Below, in pieces: positions 49,858 to 61,580 of a stretch of DNA of 64,000 nt (its first letter is position 1; the number at the start of each line of letters is the position of its first letter). The notes beneath the pieces are model-generated. The model searched no databases. It was not told the DNA's origin and saw nothing but the letters and a program-made list of their open reading frames with translations. The stretch spans positions 2,604,001-2,668,000 of the forward strand of contig BJKQ01000002.1 of NCBI GenBank assembly GCA_006538405.1, written 5' to 3'. Position numbers and translations under genes: made by a program. This DNA is from Hansfordia pulvinata (lineage: Eukaryota; Ascomycota; Sordariomycetes; Xylariales).

Positions 49858-50487
49858 GCGGGCGTCCTTCTCTAGAAGAAAGGAGGGGGGGCTTGTTGTT
49901 GCGTAAAGATATCCAGAGCACGAAAAAAGGTGTAGCAAGTCGAGAAACGGTCCGGGTACCTCCTGATTGTACTTTTGTTTACGGAGTAGCGGTAGACCGG
50001 CCTGACGCTTCGCTTGGCTCGGGCTCGGCCCACTTCTCTCACCAGTTGACGACCAAGTAGCGCGCACGGAGTGGGAGGGAAAAGCGAGCCGACAGTCATA
50101 CCAGTCAGTGATTGGCATCGCGCTTCAGCCAAGCTTCCCGCATTCTCGGTGGACTCCTCAGGCTTCTAGTCACCAGTGCTGCAGCCACGGATTGTGTAGA
50201 CCATTGGTTAGATCTGTATATATATATACATGTACAATGTGTGAACGTATTCACCCGCGCCCCATCCCACCCCTATCGTACGTATCCTGCCGAATTTTGC
50301 TCCTCTATCGGTGGTGACTTTTTTTGTTACATCTACGGTGCAGTTGTTGGTACAGGTCGCTTCCTTCCTCCCCATAGCCGTCTTCTCCAAGCCCATAGAC
50401 GACTCATGCTAGATCTTTGGGAGGAGGGGCGGAAAGAGGTGCGCTCAAAATCGCGTCCACTGCACTTCACGCCTGCGCCCCCTGGCC
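49858..50487. other. Convergent 3' intergenic region
   Basis: A 630-bp gap between the stop codons of the plus-strand cysteine synthase and the minus-strand mitochondrial protein, so it should contain both 3' UTRs and polyadenylation signals. It includes a TATATATATACATGTACA stretch near 50217-50235. No gene is seen. Confidence 0.6.
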
Positions 50488-51767
50488 CTAGCCCTGGCCC
50501 TGGCCCTGGAAGAGCTTCCTGTACGCCGCCTCGCCGGCGGGCACCTTGCCCGTGGCGTCGCGGTGCGCGCGCTTGGCCTCGATCTCGGCGCGCAGGCTGT
50601 CGGCGCGGGCCCGCAGCTCCGCCACGATTCCGGGGGCCTTGACCTCGGCCTCGCGGCCCTCCAGGGCGGCGGCGGCGCTCTCGAGGCCGTGCAGCAGCGG
50701 GCTGCAGATCTTGACGAACTTGTCGCCGAAGCCGAGGTAGCCCTGGCGCTCGTGGGCGTTGCGCGCCGCCTCGCCGTGCACGTCGAGTATGCTGCCGCCC
50801 AGCCTGTGCGCGGGCCACAGGCGCACAATGTCCTGGGCGTAGGCGGCGACCTTGCGGATCAGGTCCTCGGGGGCGTCGGGGCGCGAGGCCCGGACGGCGG
50901 CCAGGTGCAGGGGCGCCAGGAGGATCAGGGGGTCGCGCTCGCGGCGGAGCTCGCCGGGCAGCCGGTCCGGCTCGGTGCCGCGGAACTTGGGCGCGTGGTC
51001 CCCCGACGCCAGCATGTTGATCACCAGCTCGGCCCAGCGCAGGGCCTGCGCGGTCTCCGCGGCCTTCCAGTCGGCGTCGACCGCCTTCATCTGGATGTAG
51101 TGCAGGACCTCGGCGGCGGCCTCGTGGCGGCCGAGGGTCAGGCCGGTCGTCTTGACGGAGCGGGCGCACTCGATGATCTGGTAGACGTAGCCGCGGGCGC
51201 AGATGCGGCGGATGGTGCCGATGTAGAAGTCGTGGTCGTAGGAGGGCAGGGCCTCGTAGATGCCCTCGAGCAGCGGGCGCAGGTTGCGGAAGTCCGATTC
51301 CTGGAACTGGTCGACGATTTCGTGGACGGACCGGCGGGTGTTGGGGATGTCGCCCTTCAGGGGGTTCATGTGGCGGAACTTGATGATCTCGCCGTCGAGA
51401 TCAATGGTGATGGGGTCCGACTGCAGGCGCTTCGCGAACTTGGGCGAGTATATGGTGTCGCGTTGTTCGCGGGGCAGGTAGGCAGGCAGGATCACCTTGT
51501 GGCGGAGGTCGGCAAGCTCTTGGTCGAGCTTTTTCGTCGAGGAGGGCGCGAAGCTCGGATGCTGGCTGTGGGCGACGGCAGACCAGGTTAGCAAGGGCAT
51601 GGTGTGCGCAATGGAGTTATCTTCTGAGGCTGCAGCAGCGTACCTGGCCGTGAGGCGGTCGAGGTAAATGAGCGCGTGGCCGCTGCCGGGAGTCTGGTGG
51701 TGGCCGCGGATTTCCAGGCGCCGGCGGACGCGCCGAGGCCGCTGGCCAGAGTCTTTCTCGACGACAT
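50488..51767 (-). CDS. Conserved-looking protein with mitochondrial presequence, function unknown
   Basis: Exon 2 (51565-50488) encodes most of the protein. Exon 1 (51767-51644) starts at an ATG giving MSSRKTLASGLGASAGAW, continues Arg/Ser/Ala/Thr-rich and ends with RSFTSTASRP, a textbook mitochondrial presequence. The 78-nt intron has a GTACGC donor, a CTAAC branch point and a CCCACAG acceptor. Splicing leaves the frames one base short, so one base is missing in the assembly or exon 1 is misjudged. With it the protein is about 400 residues. The mature part begins LDQELADLRHKVILPAYLP and contains RSVHEIVDQFQ, LEGIYEALPSYDHDFYIGT, RICARGYVYQIIECARS and a long helical, Ala/Glu/Arg-rich C-terminus. 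Helix-rich, repeat-like order would suit a factor in mitochondrial gene expression, but I do not recognise the family. It is divergent from the bL19m gene and convergent with cysteine synthase. Confidence 0.75.
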
Positions 51768-52483
51768 GTTGCCGTCCAATGGCGGAACACTGGCCGGCAA
51801 GTGCAGAAATTTAGGAGCAGGAGATTTGTGACGGATCCCCGAGTTGGCGCTGGTACTGTCGCTAGGTATGAAGTCGGCAATCAATGAGGTTCGTGCCGGG
51901 GTGTGAGGGCGTCGTGTTGGCGGGTTGAGGACTGGCGACGACACTGGCGAGAAAAAATACTACGAGTCTGTACGAGACGAGTCGAGGCGGCAGGGGACTT
52001 GACCTCCAACGCAGCAAGGGGAAGGGGATACGGGCTGTCAGCTCAGATGTACTCGATGTCTTTGAGCTTGCAGGTGCCCGAAAGCAGTTTACCCTGGACG
52101 AAACCCGTACTGCTTCCACAATCTACTTCTCTTTGGTGAGATGCACGTACCGATCAAGTACTCCTCCCACACCTCAGGTGTATCCATGCCTTCCGCGCCA
52201 TTGGCGAACTCCCGTCGCGACTGCCAGCCAGGGCGATTGGGTAGACCCGTATTAATTGACATCCAGAAGACCTGATTGGCCACTGGATGGAGCCGCGCGA
52301 CTCTGGTCTGGCAGCTGCGACTGCACCTTGGAAGAATTTCGATCTCGTCCGCGCCAGGCAAGTACGTGCCCAGCGAAACAGCACGTCGGTTCTCGCCCAC
52401 CAGCAACGAGACCCCCCGTCACCACCACCCTCACGCCGCCGCCGACGCTGCCGCCATCATCGCCGCCCGGCACATCCACAGCC
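51768..52483. promoter_or_regulatory. Shared divergent promoter region of two mitochondrial genes
   Basis: A 716-bp interval between the start codons of the minus-strand mitochondrial protein and the plus-strand bL19m gene. Divergent orientation suggests the two promoters share this space and could be co-regulated; that is inference. It contains part of the motif (TACGAG, CGAGTC) near 51960-51980 but no full palindrome. No ORF here looks real. Confidence 0.5.
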
Positions 52484-53317
52484 ATGATCGTCCAAACCAC
52501 CCGGCGGCCTCTGAGCTGCTGGAAGTCGCTGCTCCGCCAGTCACGCCAGCAGCGCGACTGGATGCTGCGATCCATGGCGACCGCCGCCGACTCGACGACA
52601 CCTTCGTCCCAGCCCACGCCCCCTGAAGCCTCATCCATACCGCCTGCCAGCGCGCTGCCTACTCGGCACAAGTACCGTACGTCTTGGCCCCCTCTTGGCC
52701 TGCCGAAGTCATTGTTGGCCGGCTGGGCGTCTCTCGTGTCTGGCGTTTTGTCTCCCTGCTGACCAGCCACCCGACCTGCAGACGCCATCAAGTCCAACAA
52801 CCCGTCCAAGCCGATCCGGACCGCCTTCGCTGTGTACCCGCGCGTGCCCTCCGCCCGCGAATCGAACCCTGCCGCCTTGAGCGCCTACCACGCCTCCCAG
52901 ATCCGCCGCCTCGACCGCAGCGGCGCCCGCACCGCCCTCTTCTCCAAGAAGAACCGCGACTCGGTCAAGCCCGGCGACGTGCTGCAGGTCACCACCAACC
53001 GCGGCGAGCCCTTTGCCGGCGTGTGTCTCCAGATCCGCCGCGCCGGCGTCGACACGGCCATCCTGCTGCGCAACCACCTGTCCCGCCTCGGCGTCGAGAT
53101 GTGGTACAAGGTCTACAGCCCGACGGTCCTGGGCATCGAGATCATCCACCGCCGCCAGAAGCGCGCCCGCCGCGCCCGCCTCATGTACATGCGCAAGCCC
53201 AAGCACGACATGGGCAACGTCGACCACCTCGTCGAGGCCTGGCGCCGCACCCGCAACGTCCTCAGCTCCAAGGGCAAGGGCGGCGGCCGCCAGAGCAAGA
53301 ACGCCCGCAAGAGATGA
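52484..53317 (+). CDS. Mitochondrial large-subunit ribosomal protein bL19m
   Basis: Exons 52484-52676 and 52782-53317 with a 105-nt intron (GTACGT...CTGCAG) give 242 residues in frame. The ATG at 52484 (CAGCCATGATC) leads to a basic N-terminus, MIVQTTRRPLSCWKSLLRQ, a likely mitochondrial presequence followed by a Ser/Pro-rich linker. The bL19 core lies in exon 2: HASQIRRLDRSGARTALF, then SVKPGDVLQVTTNRGEPFAG, the SH3-like barrel start that is typical of L19, then LRNHLSRLGVEMWYKVYSP and LGIEIIHRRQKRARRARLMYMR. The C-terminus is Lys/Arg/Gly-rich, fit for rRNA contact. bL19 sits at the subunit interface of the ribosome. The protein is longer than bacterial L19 because of the presequence and extensions. 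It is divergent from the gene at 50488-51767. This is one of the few genes here without a frame problem. Confidence 0.9.
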
Positions 53318-55029
53318 GCGAGTGCGCTGGTGTCGGGATGAACATGACGGTGGAGGTGGTGGGCTCTGTCCAGGTCCTGAGTGCCCACCGATCTGCCGGA
53401 TATCAAAACTCGCTCGAGTCCAAAAGGGGTGGGCTCACCGTGTACAGTACATATATAGATGTATCAACCCCAATGTATGATGTGATTATACCTCACAGCT
53501 TGTGCGACAGCCCGGAAATGCCGGGCATGTCAACGGGCATTCTACGGGTTCTTGACATCAAGCAGTACTTGTTCTCTTGGATTCGGTGTGGGCGCTATGG
53601 ACGCTGTATCGATGCGCAGCAAGTGTGGTCAAGAATCGTTATAGTGGTCTCATTAGGGCTATTCTATCGACTGATGCAAGATGTGTAAAGGTCTTGAAGC
53701 TTGTCTGAGTTTCTGAGGGCAGTATCCGTATCTCGGTGCGTCTCAACTTTCACTACTCGTATGTACTGCGCGTCGCCTTGTCTCTTTGAGCCTTGACATG
53801 TACCATTCCATCCTCCATCGTTGCTGCTCGTTGGTCTCAGAAACACTGCATTTCGCTGTACCAAAAAGTAAGGCATTATCTGGCGCAGGACGATACTTTC
53901 CCACGCCGACCTCCCTCAGCCCCCCCCCCCCCCATCTGAAGGCAGTGCGACTTTGCCGTTCGTTCTGATCGAGAGCCACGGATGTCCACACGGAAGGTCA
54001 ACCATTCCGCCTTGACGTGGCTTTGCCAGCCGTGCGGGTGCTCAAGATGCGAGCGAGGACAGGGGCGAGAGCCTGTGCTTTCGCTTGAATGGTTGAACAG
54101 CGACATGCGGCGCCATGCATTGGCCCGGCGCAGTGAAGCAAGCCACGATCGCGTCAACTTTTTTTTACAGAGTGGCGCTGGGCTCGTGTCCTGGGCTCTG
54201 GGTGGGTGTGGGGGCCCGCCAATCCGTCGGGCGGCGAGGGAACAACGGCGGGGCTCCGCTATCGAACGGACGGGGGCTGCGGCTGCGGCTGCGGCTGCGT
54301 TTGCCCGCTTGCGGCAGCTCGTCTGTCAAAAGGCCCAACACGTTCACGGTCATGAGGGTGTGGGGGGAGCAGTCAAGCCGCATGAGAGAGTGTAGGCATC
54401 TGCGTGTCGGCGAGAAGAGCAGGGAGACGGGATATTCTCAGTGTTGTTTTGGTGTTTTGGTGCATTGCCAACGAACTACCTACCTACCTACCTACTTATT
54501 ACCCCTTAGGTACCCGGGGTTCCGCTCGCGGCCAGGGCGAGCGACCCTTTGCGGCGAGCCTCCGACTATTTATGTGTTTTGTTACCGGCACTGATCCTTT
54601 GCTCTTCATCTGCCATCTTTCAAGACAAGACATGGGGACACGCCTCGCGCGGGATGCTCGGGTCCTGGGCAGCCGTGTGCTCGAAGGCGGTGCGTGATAC
54701 GGGAGACGGGAGATGGGCAGTGACTAAAGCATGGAGAGACCGCAGCTCTTCCTGTTCGCAGGCCGCGACTTGAGGGTCGAGACGGTTATGGCTGCGCTGG
54801 AATCTGGACTAGGTAGGTGAGTACCTACGAGGTGTGCTCGAAAATGGGCGGTTCGAAAGGGCTGGGCGTCTGGTAGACATCCCCAGGCATCCAAACGGAT
54901 GGCGGCCGTGCTGAGGCAGTCAGCTAGGTGAGGGCACCGCCTCACAATCACCTCGGCGTGTGCCTAGGAAAGAATTCTTAATGATACTGCCTGGGGCCGG
55001 CTCGCCCATGCCAGCAAGAGACAAGAACC

Positions 55030-55050
55030 GGGGGGGGGGGGGGGGGGGGG
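55030..55050 (+). repeat. Poly-G run of 21
   Basis: Twenty-one consecutive G in intergenic DNA, flanked by AGAACC and CATAGAGG. Confidence 0.9.
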
Positions 55051-58000
55051 CATAGAGGGCGGACCAAGTCCTCTTGTTATAGTGGGAATTCCAGCAATCC
55101 CAGCACGATGGCCACAGGCAATTCCATTGTCGACTGGTGATGCTGAAGGGCGCACACACAACGGCCGGTCGTCACTGTCGACCACCGTTGCCCCTATTCC
55201 TCTGCGCGCGAGGCCACACAAGAAGGCCAATCTCAGATGCTGGTTGGGAGTATCACACCAATTTTAGGTACGAGTACTCTTGCAATGTGACACAATGTGA
55301 CAGACGCACGCCCGCTTGTAGACAGTCTTGTCGGTCGTTACCAATCCCAGCCCAGCCCGTGTCTCGCGGTGCTGGGTGCGCAGCCTGCGCAGCGGCCGGG
55401 AGAACGTCTCCCAGGCGATCAGCAGCGGCCCCTGGCGCCCGTCGGCACAGCGGTTGGTTCCAGTGGTCGCCGCCGATCAGCCCGAGCTCTGGCTCGTCTC
55501 GTCTCGTCTCTTCTCCTCCTGGTAGTGTTCCCTCGCCCGGAACTTCGTAGTGAGCCACTTGTAGCAGATTGTCATTTTTTCCCCTTCTCCCATTGACAGC
55601 TTTGGCCGGATATCTGCAGGAAGTAAGTGCCACATAGGGCTACATCTATGATGATGAAAGACTCTGATGGGGAAACCGGGCTGCGGCTTTCTTTTGCCCG
55701 GGGAACGGAACGAAATCGACGGCAGGCCTCCTGCGATTGACCTGCCTCCCTTTTTGGGGGCCTGGCTAGGGCTGGGGTCCGGCGTTGGGGAGTGTCTTGG
55801 AGGGGGGCGGAGGGCCCAGTCTAGGTTGACTCTTAGGGGACTACCGTACCTTTACACCCCGGGAGCCAGTGGAGGGCCGTCAGGGAAAACCAGAACCAGC
55901 AGCGCCCGGCTGGTCTTGCTTTTTTATCCAAGCCTGTGCGCGCCCTCGCTTCCATTCCATCCATTCACCCAAGCGACCTCGATCACTACTTGCTTCTGGT
56001 GGTGGTGGTGGTGGTCAGTCATTCGGCATCTCACACACGGCACGCCTGTCGGGGAAACCAGAGCCAACGAGTCCCGTCGGTTGCCATCTGCCCCGGGAGA
56101 TTGGTCTGTGTTCAGAGATCCCCGGAGACAGTCGCGCGCCGTGGCGGGCATGATTGGCACGGTTTTCCCGCCCCGGGGCTGGGCTCTGTTGCTGCTCTGC
56201 GCAGGCCTATAGGCTATAGAATGGGCTGGCTAGCGCCTGTGGCCCGAGAGAGGTGCGCACTGTGATCTGCACTGTGCAGCACTTCCACACATCCCTGTAA
56301 GGCACTTTCATGTCTACATACCATATTAAGGTACCTAAGGTACATGTGCCTCACAAGGTAGACATGTAGGTTGCGACAGATGAGAATCATCACCACCCCT
56401 CGAGAACACAACAAACGCAGTCGAGGGACATAAGAAAAAAAAAACCTGGAATCCTGGGTGTCGAACTCTGATGATCCGCCCGTCTGGCCCGGCTAACGTT
56501 GGCAGATCACGCGACCGCCGACTCCTGCACGAAAGCGCCCCTCGAGATCCGCAGTGCTCCAGCGCTGGCAAAGAAACTCCCCGTAGCGCGCCCCGGCGCT
56601 GATTGTCATTCCAGTAGCGCCTGCTCTGGGCTCTCTCGTGGTGGTCTCCTCGCTGAGACACTGCCTGCCCCAGGCCCACACTCACTGCCTGTCAAGCAGA
56701 GAAGAAAATTATGGGGGGGGGGGTCCGGGCGAACGGAACCTCCGTCTCTTTTCTCTTCTCTCCCTCTCTCTCTCTCTATCAAAACGCCCACGTTACGAGT
56801 CCCGTTCCAACGCTCTGTCCAGCCTCAGTGTCGTGCGGAAAACAAACGGAGCAGGCTCCGGGCTCTTGTCATTGGTTGTTGGTGGTCGCACTGAACCGTC
56901 TCCGTCTCATAAGTTAGTGCCCGCCGAGGTCTGCCAGCCAGTGGCCACAGCCCATACGGGCTCGACCACCAGCGAGGGCGACGGTCTTTTGAAACACATG
57001 AATGAATACTGCCCCGAATCCGTCTCACTGGGTGTCTCTGGGCGACACAAATTCATTGGCCACGGGTGCCATTACAGGAGCCCACAACAGGCTTCTGCAG
57101 TGAGCCACAAATCCAGCAATTTAACCTTGCAAAAGGGGCATTTTTGATAGAGATATCGCACCTCAACCACGAGCCCTCCCGCCTCATGAATGACTTTCAC
57201 TCCAACCTCGGCCAGATCGTAGGCAAATATCTCAAGCTCGTGACCATCAATTGCCGGGTTCACAAGCTACAATTTGGGGGCGGACAGCTAGGTGTGGTGC
57301 TGGTGGCCAGCGTCCAGGGGGAGTAAACGTGTGATTCAGGTCCCTATCAGGCCGTCCCGCGGTAACGAATCACCTGGAAACCTTCGTGGAGAGCTTTGGG
57401 GCCACTCATCACCAGCCACGGGTGCCATAGACACCGTTTCGCTTTTCCCCCCATGTTACAACAGCGACATGCTGCTATATCCGCCGACCACATCCAGGAT
57501 GAACACCCATATATACCCAGGTATCTATAGGAGACAACCCACGCCGACGTCTGTGAAACTGATGTAGTTTCTCACCCATCAACAAGCGTGCTCTGGGCCC
57601 GTGCTGCTTTGCAATGGCAAGCGGCTCTGGGAGAGTGTCCATCGGGAGGGTCGTTACTCCAATACAGACAGAAAGGCTGTTCCTATCCAATCCCTACAGC
57701 GCGGGGCCTCTCCAGTTCGCGAGGAGGTCACGGGCACTCTCACTCATTTAACTTGAGGTTGTTCCGCTCCTCCCCTCCCCCAAGATTCGCGCCCTGGCCC
57801 TTCTGCTCAGTGCTGGGATCCCCTACGCCCTAATATCCCGCCCCCTTCCCGCCCCCTTCCCGAACCTACAGGTGAGCAGACTAGCAAGCTCGGGCTACCC
57901 ACGCACCGCGGGAAAACCACTACCTGGGGCCCAACCTATCCTTGACCAACGCTGGCCGGCGTCAAGCTCCGGGGCGGGCGCTGGAGTGACGGGTCATTAG

Positions 58001-58568
58001 CGCACAGGACCCTGGGGCCTGGAGGGCTCTACTCTGCTCGGGTCTTTCTCCCAGCTGGGGTTCTAACTAGAGTTTCTCTCTCGCCATCGAACGGATTTCC
58101 CGCCCGGTCATCGATACATACAACTAAAAAAAGAACAAAACCAGCATCATCCAAGGGGGGGAAGCCCACACGACACTACTCCGGGCCCTTGACTGGCAAC
58201 ATTGCCATCCGGCGTCTGCTGCCCACAGCAGACTCACCAACGCCTCTTCGACGCCCCGATCCGCGTCTCGACTCTCCAACTCACCCCCGGCCCCCCCTCG
58301 GGTCGCAGACTACACAACCGAGACAAACAACTTATCAGACAATAATCACCAACTATTTCTATTCAAACACAAGAGATTCGCTTCAGCAGCTCAGACCAAG
58401 GGAGGGAAGGGCGACTCAACTACACTCATCACACTGAAGAACGGACCCCCCCCCCCGAGTCCCGCAAGCTGAATAACACCGTGCCAGAATCCTGAGCCGA
58501 ATTCGACGAAGCCACGTATCGCGAACTCCGACATCCCGATCCCCTACACGTTCTGTCCACCAGCCCTA

Positions 58569-58591
58569 CCCCCCCCCCCCCCCCCCCCCCC
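58569..58591 (+). repeat. Poly-C run of 23
   Basis: Twenty-three consecutive C, matched by a second run of 23 C at 58850-58872 only 260 bp further on. Confidence 0.9.
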
Positions 58592-58849
58592 TTGCCCATG
58601 TCGGAGAGTCGCCTGTCCGAGAGGCCCGGCTCAACCTCGACACCGACGGACACCGCCCCGTCTGCCTCGCAGAGGAAGGCCCGGGACACTTCGAGCCCTC
58701 GGGCAGCGCGCCGGGCTCGCCGGGCTCCTGTCGGCGGCCGGGCCCCCCAAAGACAGACTTCGAATCCGCAGAACTCGAGACTGCTCGGGTCATGTCGGCG
58801 AAAACAGGGGGGGGTTTAATACTCGAGGTCCTGGGCCGGAGCGTTGCTT

Positions 58850-58872
58850 CCCCCCCCCCCCCCCCCCCCCCC
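58850..58872 (+). repeat. Poly-C run of 23
   Basis: Same length and orientation as the run at 58569. Identical lengths at two near sites may reflect a limit of the read or consensus method; true lengths may be longer. Confidence 0.9.
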
Positions 58873-58949
58873 GAGAACCCACGCGAGGCATTTCCCGGAG
58901 CACTGCTGCTGGGTACTACACTCCGCCAATGTCCAGGTTCCCGTGATAA

Positions 58950-58950
<1 letters not shown>

Positions 58951-58995
<45 letters not shown>

Positions 58996-59000
58996 GGTGG
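58951..59000 (+). repeat. (AGT)n-(GGT)n microsatellite
   Basis: About twelve AGT units pass into five GGT units. Frames over it read as poly-Ser/Val/Thr and are not taken as genes. Confidence 0.9.
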
Positions 59001-61394
59001 TAGCGGTAGGCACGAGGGTCTGCTCGGATTCACGTCAGAGTATCACGTTGCGCGCATAGATGCGGGATCAGTCGAGTGAGAGACGGCCACCTCCCCGGTC
59101 GTGAGGCATGACCCGCCCAATCGATTCGCGGAGGGAGGGAGGGAGCATGCAGCCAGCGCCCAGGGCTACATGGCGCATGTGTGTCCTCGACAACCGAGAA
59201 CCGAGCTTGGCCACCGTGGTATCATCAGTCGGAGCACGAAGCTCGTCAGTAGATAACCGCACATCCCGGACCCCCCATCCGTGAAGCACGCCACAGGCAC
59301 GTTGTGCGCGACGGGGACGATCCAACTCTCGAGGAGCCAGCTGGTATAGGCGAGAGGCTTATACATCTTCGAGTTAGGCGCCAGGTCTCGGGTTGGGATG
59401 CACCCAGAGTCGAGGCCTGCCCGTTATCGGTCTTCCATGTATGGTTTCGCACGATCGGGCGACGCCGGCTCACTCGTCCTTGAAGGCTGAGAGAAAGACC
59501 CAGCGCGAGTGCGCTATGCTTCCCAAAAGAACCCTGGACGCCCGACTTAAAGTTAAGACTCAATCTCGGTGTTATTTATGGCGCCAATGGCACTGCTGTC
59601 GAACGGACGTCTCGGCGTACGTCGCCGCGTCTCTGCGGGAGCTTGTGCTTCCGCCGGTTGGAGATCGTTTGCAGATCCATCGAGGCTCAGAGGCCGGCGC
59701 CAAACTGCAACTCGTAGGTTCTTGTATCCAAGTCTCGGACCAGTACGATGAGACCGCCGTCTCTATTGCACAGTCGAGTGTGCACAATCCGCTGCTTCCC
59801 GGGCCCCCCCACTCCGGACCCCCTCAGACTCTTCAGAGTACGCGTGCCTCTGTGTCTTCGACCCAGGAGCACCGCTCGGGCCAGGGCGAGACCAAGCTCT
59901 CAGAAAGCGATGACTACACAGGACGATCAAGCTCTACGAATATATTCGAGGCCCCCTTCCTGCTGCGGACTGAGGCATATGAGCGGGACCTGGGCGTGAT
60001 CTCGCCCCGGGAAACAGACTCTCGAGGTCCCATGCTGTCGCCGGGCCAGACAAAAGCTAACACGGAGGCTCGATCAAAGTGGCTACAGCCCCTGATAATC
60101 TTGGAGCAGTAGTACCTACCTATCAGGTCTGCAATGGAAAGCATACAGGTGTGTCTACTTGGCCAGTGCCCAGCTACATCCGTCCGTAGCTGCAGAAGGG
60201 GCAACATTGATCCTTGCCTGGGGCTGAGTTGGCTTCGGTCATTACGCGTGGGCGTTCTGCTTGTTGGATCTCTTCGCCCATTTACAATCCCCGCGGATAT
60301 ATCTTATGGGAAAACTCGGCAACCGCTTACGGCGGACCGTTGAAGAACTTGCCGCAAGCGCCCCTTGAGCCACACGTCGAGTAACGGCCCGACTTCAAGC
60401 GGGGGCGGCGAGGCGGTCTCGTTGCAGTCTACTACCAGACAGTTGCTCGACGTTGACGGCTGGTAAAGGTAGCCGAGACCAGTGAAGGCGCTACGGAACA
60501 ATGATGTATACTGGATGATGACCTAAACAGACTCCTATGATGGTTCCAGATACTGGTGCAAGCTGGTTGAATCGACGACCACGGGCAGGACCAATCGCTT
60601 GTGCCTGCGCTCAACGCAAGCGACTCATTCCCCAGAGGCAAACATTGGCTGCTTCTAACTTGACACATCAGAAATTCGACTGTCAGATGCTGGGGAGACT
60701 TTCATGTCTGTCAACCTCATGGGTTCCTTTCACCAGCCATCACCCAGTGCAGTGAGCTGAATACAGCACGTGTTCCCCTCAAACCACCATGCTTCACGCT
60801 CTGTTTCAAACCGCAGGTAATATGGGCCTTAGCGCTATCGATTTCTTTCTAGAAGACAACACCTCTGGGGCAGTCAAGCTGAGTCGCGACGGCGAAGCAA
60901 TAAGGGCATCACCTCGCTGCATGTTCGTTCCTCCGTCATGTCTCCGCAAGCCCGATCCCACATACCGAATGCTTCAATGGTGACCTTGGCTTACGCAAGT
61001 GTGCTTCATGGAAACTCATTATTCAGCATGATTCCACTGTGACCACGAAACCTTGGGTCCTGGTGTTGAGTCGAAAGTGCCCTTAACAGGAATAGAAGAC
61101 AAAACAAAGTGCCACCTTCAACTCCGCAAATGTCGCCACGCAGGCGAGTCCGGGTGTCAAGACCTGGAATTACGCGGCGCATGACTGTTATGGCTCTGAC
61201 CTGATTTAATTGATCTGCGTTTGGCCGCGATGGTGGTCTCACTGAGGCTTGCCGTCTTGACGACCAACCCCGCAGTACTGGTCCCTGTTACTCTCGGAAG
61301 AGGCAGCCGATCAACGTAATGAGAGCGGAAAACCTGCACTTCTGAACCGCACCGACGGCGTCTACGTTGATACAGTAGCTGATTGGCGAGAAGT

Positions 61395-61580
61395 ATGGGC
61401 ACAGAGGCACAGTTTTACGGTTATTCGTTCTACGTGACGTGCTTGGAGAACATCTTGGTGGTGTTCCACCCAGACATGAGACAAATGCTGATCGAGGCTG
61501 AGGCTGATGAGAAGCATCTGGCTGATGTGTCCAAGGCCTTCGCCATTGACGCGATGTCAAAGATTCATCCGAACATTTGA
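61395..61580 (+). CDS. Possible small protein or exon remnant
   Basis: A 61-residue open frame from the ATG at 61395 to TGA at 61578-61580. Its composition looks coding: TEAQFYGYSFYVTCLENILVV, then a HPDMRQMLIEAEADEKHL stretch of likely helix, ending AMSKIHPNI, with many G/C-ending codons such as GAG, AAG, CTG and GTG. There is no recognised domain, signal peptide or clear upstream exon; the frame closes at a stop just before. It could be a short gene, the last exon of a gene whose other exons I could not find, or a decayed copy. No confirming neighbour. Confidence 0.3.
   Translation: MGTEAQFYGYSFYVTCLENILVVFHPDMRQMLIEAEADEKHLADVSKAFAIDAMSKIHPNI

Larger units (their letters stand above)
53318..61394. 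other. Gene-poor region
   Basis: No gene is strongly supported over 8 kb. Candidates looked at and not called are 57072-57263 (minus), 59393-60112 (plus) and 60789-60983 (plus). Poly-C/G runs occur at 53920, 55030, 56713, 58569 and 58850, a CTAC repeat at 54477-54497 and AGT/GGT repeats at 58951-59000. Only a few copies of the palindromic motif occur (53756, 55267). GC content drops after about 60.1 kb, and the rest could hold decayed coding sequence. Confidence 0.5.

Noticed and set aside
51605..51800. Alternative exon 1 frame for the 400-residue protein (ending in an IYLDRLTAS-type sequence) that would splice in phase
   Set aside because: It has no start codon nearby and would lose the convincing mitochondrial presequence; kept only as an alternative to the missing-base explanation.
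56440..56530. tRNA-like signal on the minus strand: a GTTCGACAC box followed by a T-run
   Set aside because: The T-stem pairs poorly and no matching 5' acceptor stem is present.
57072..57263. Minus-strand 63-codon frame with protein-like sequence and a CPFCK motif
   Set aside because: Short and isolated, and the plus strand is equally open there with equally plausible residues; not enough to call.
59393..60112. 239-codon open frame on the plus strand
   Set aside because: No domain, mixed low-complexity composition, and several competing frames; left uncalled.
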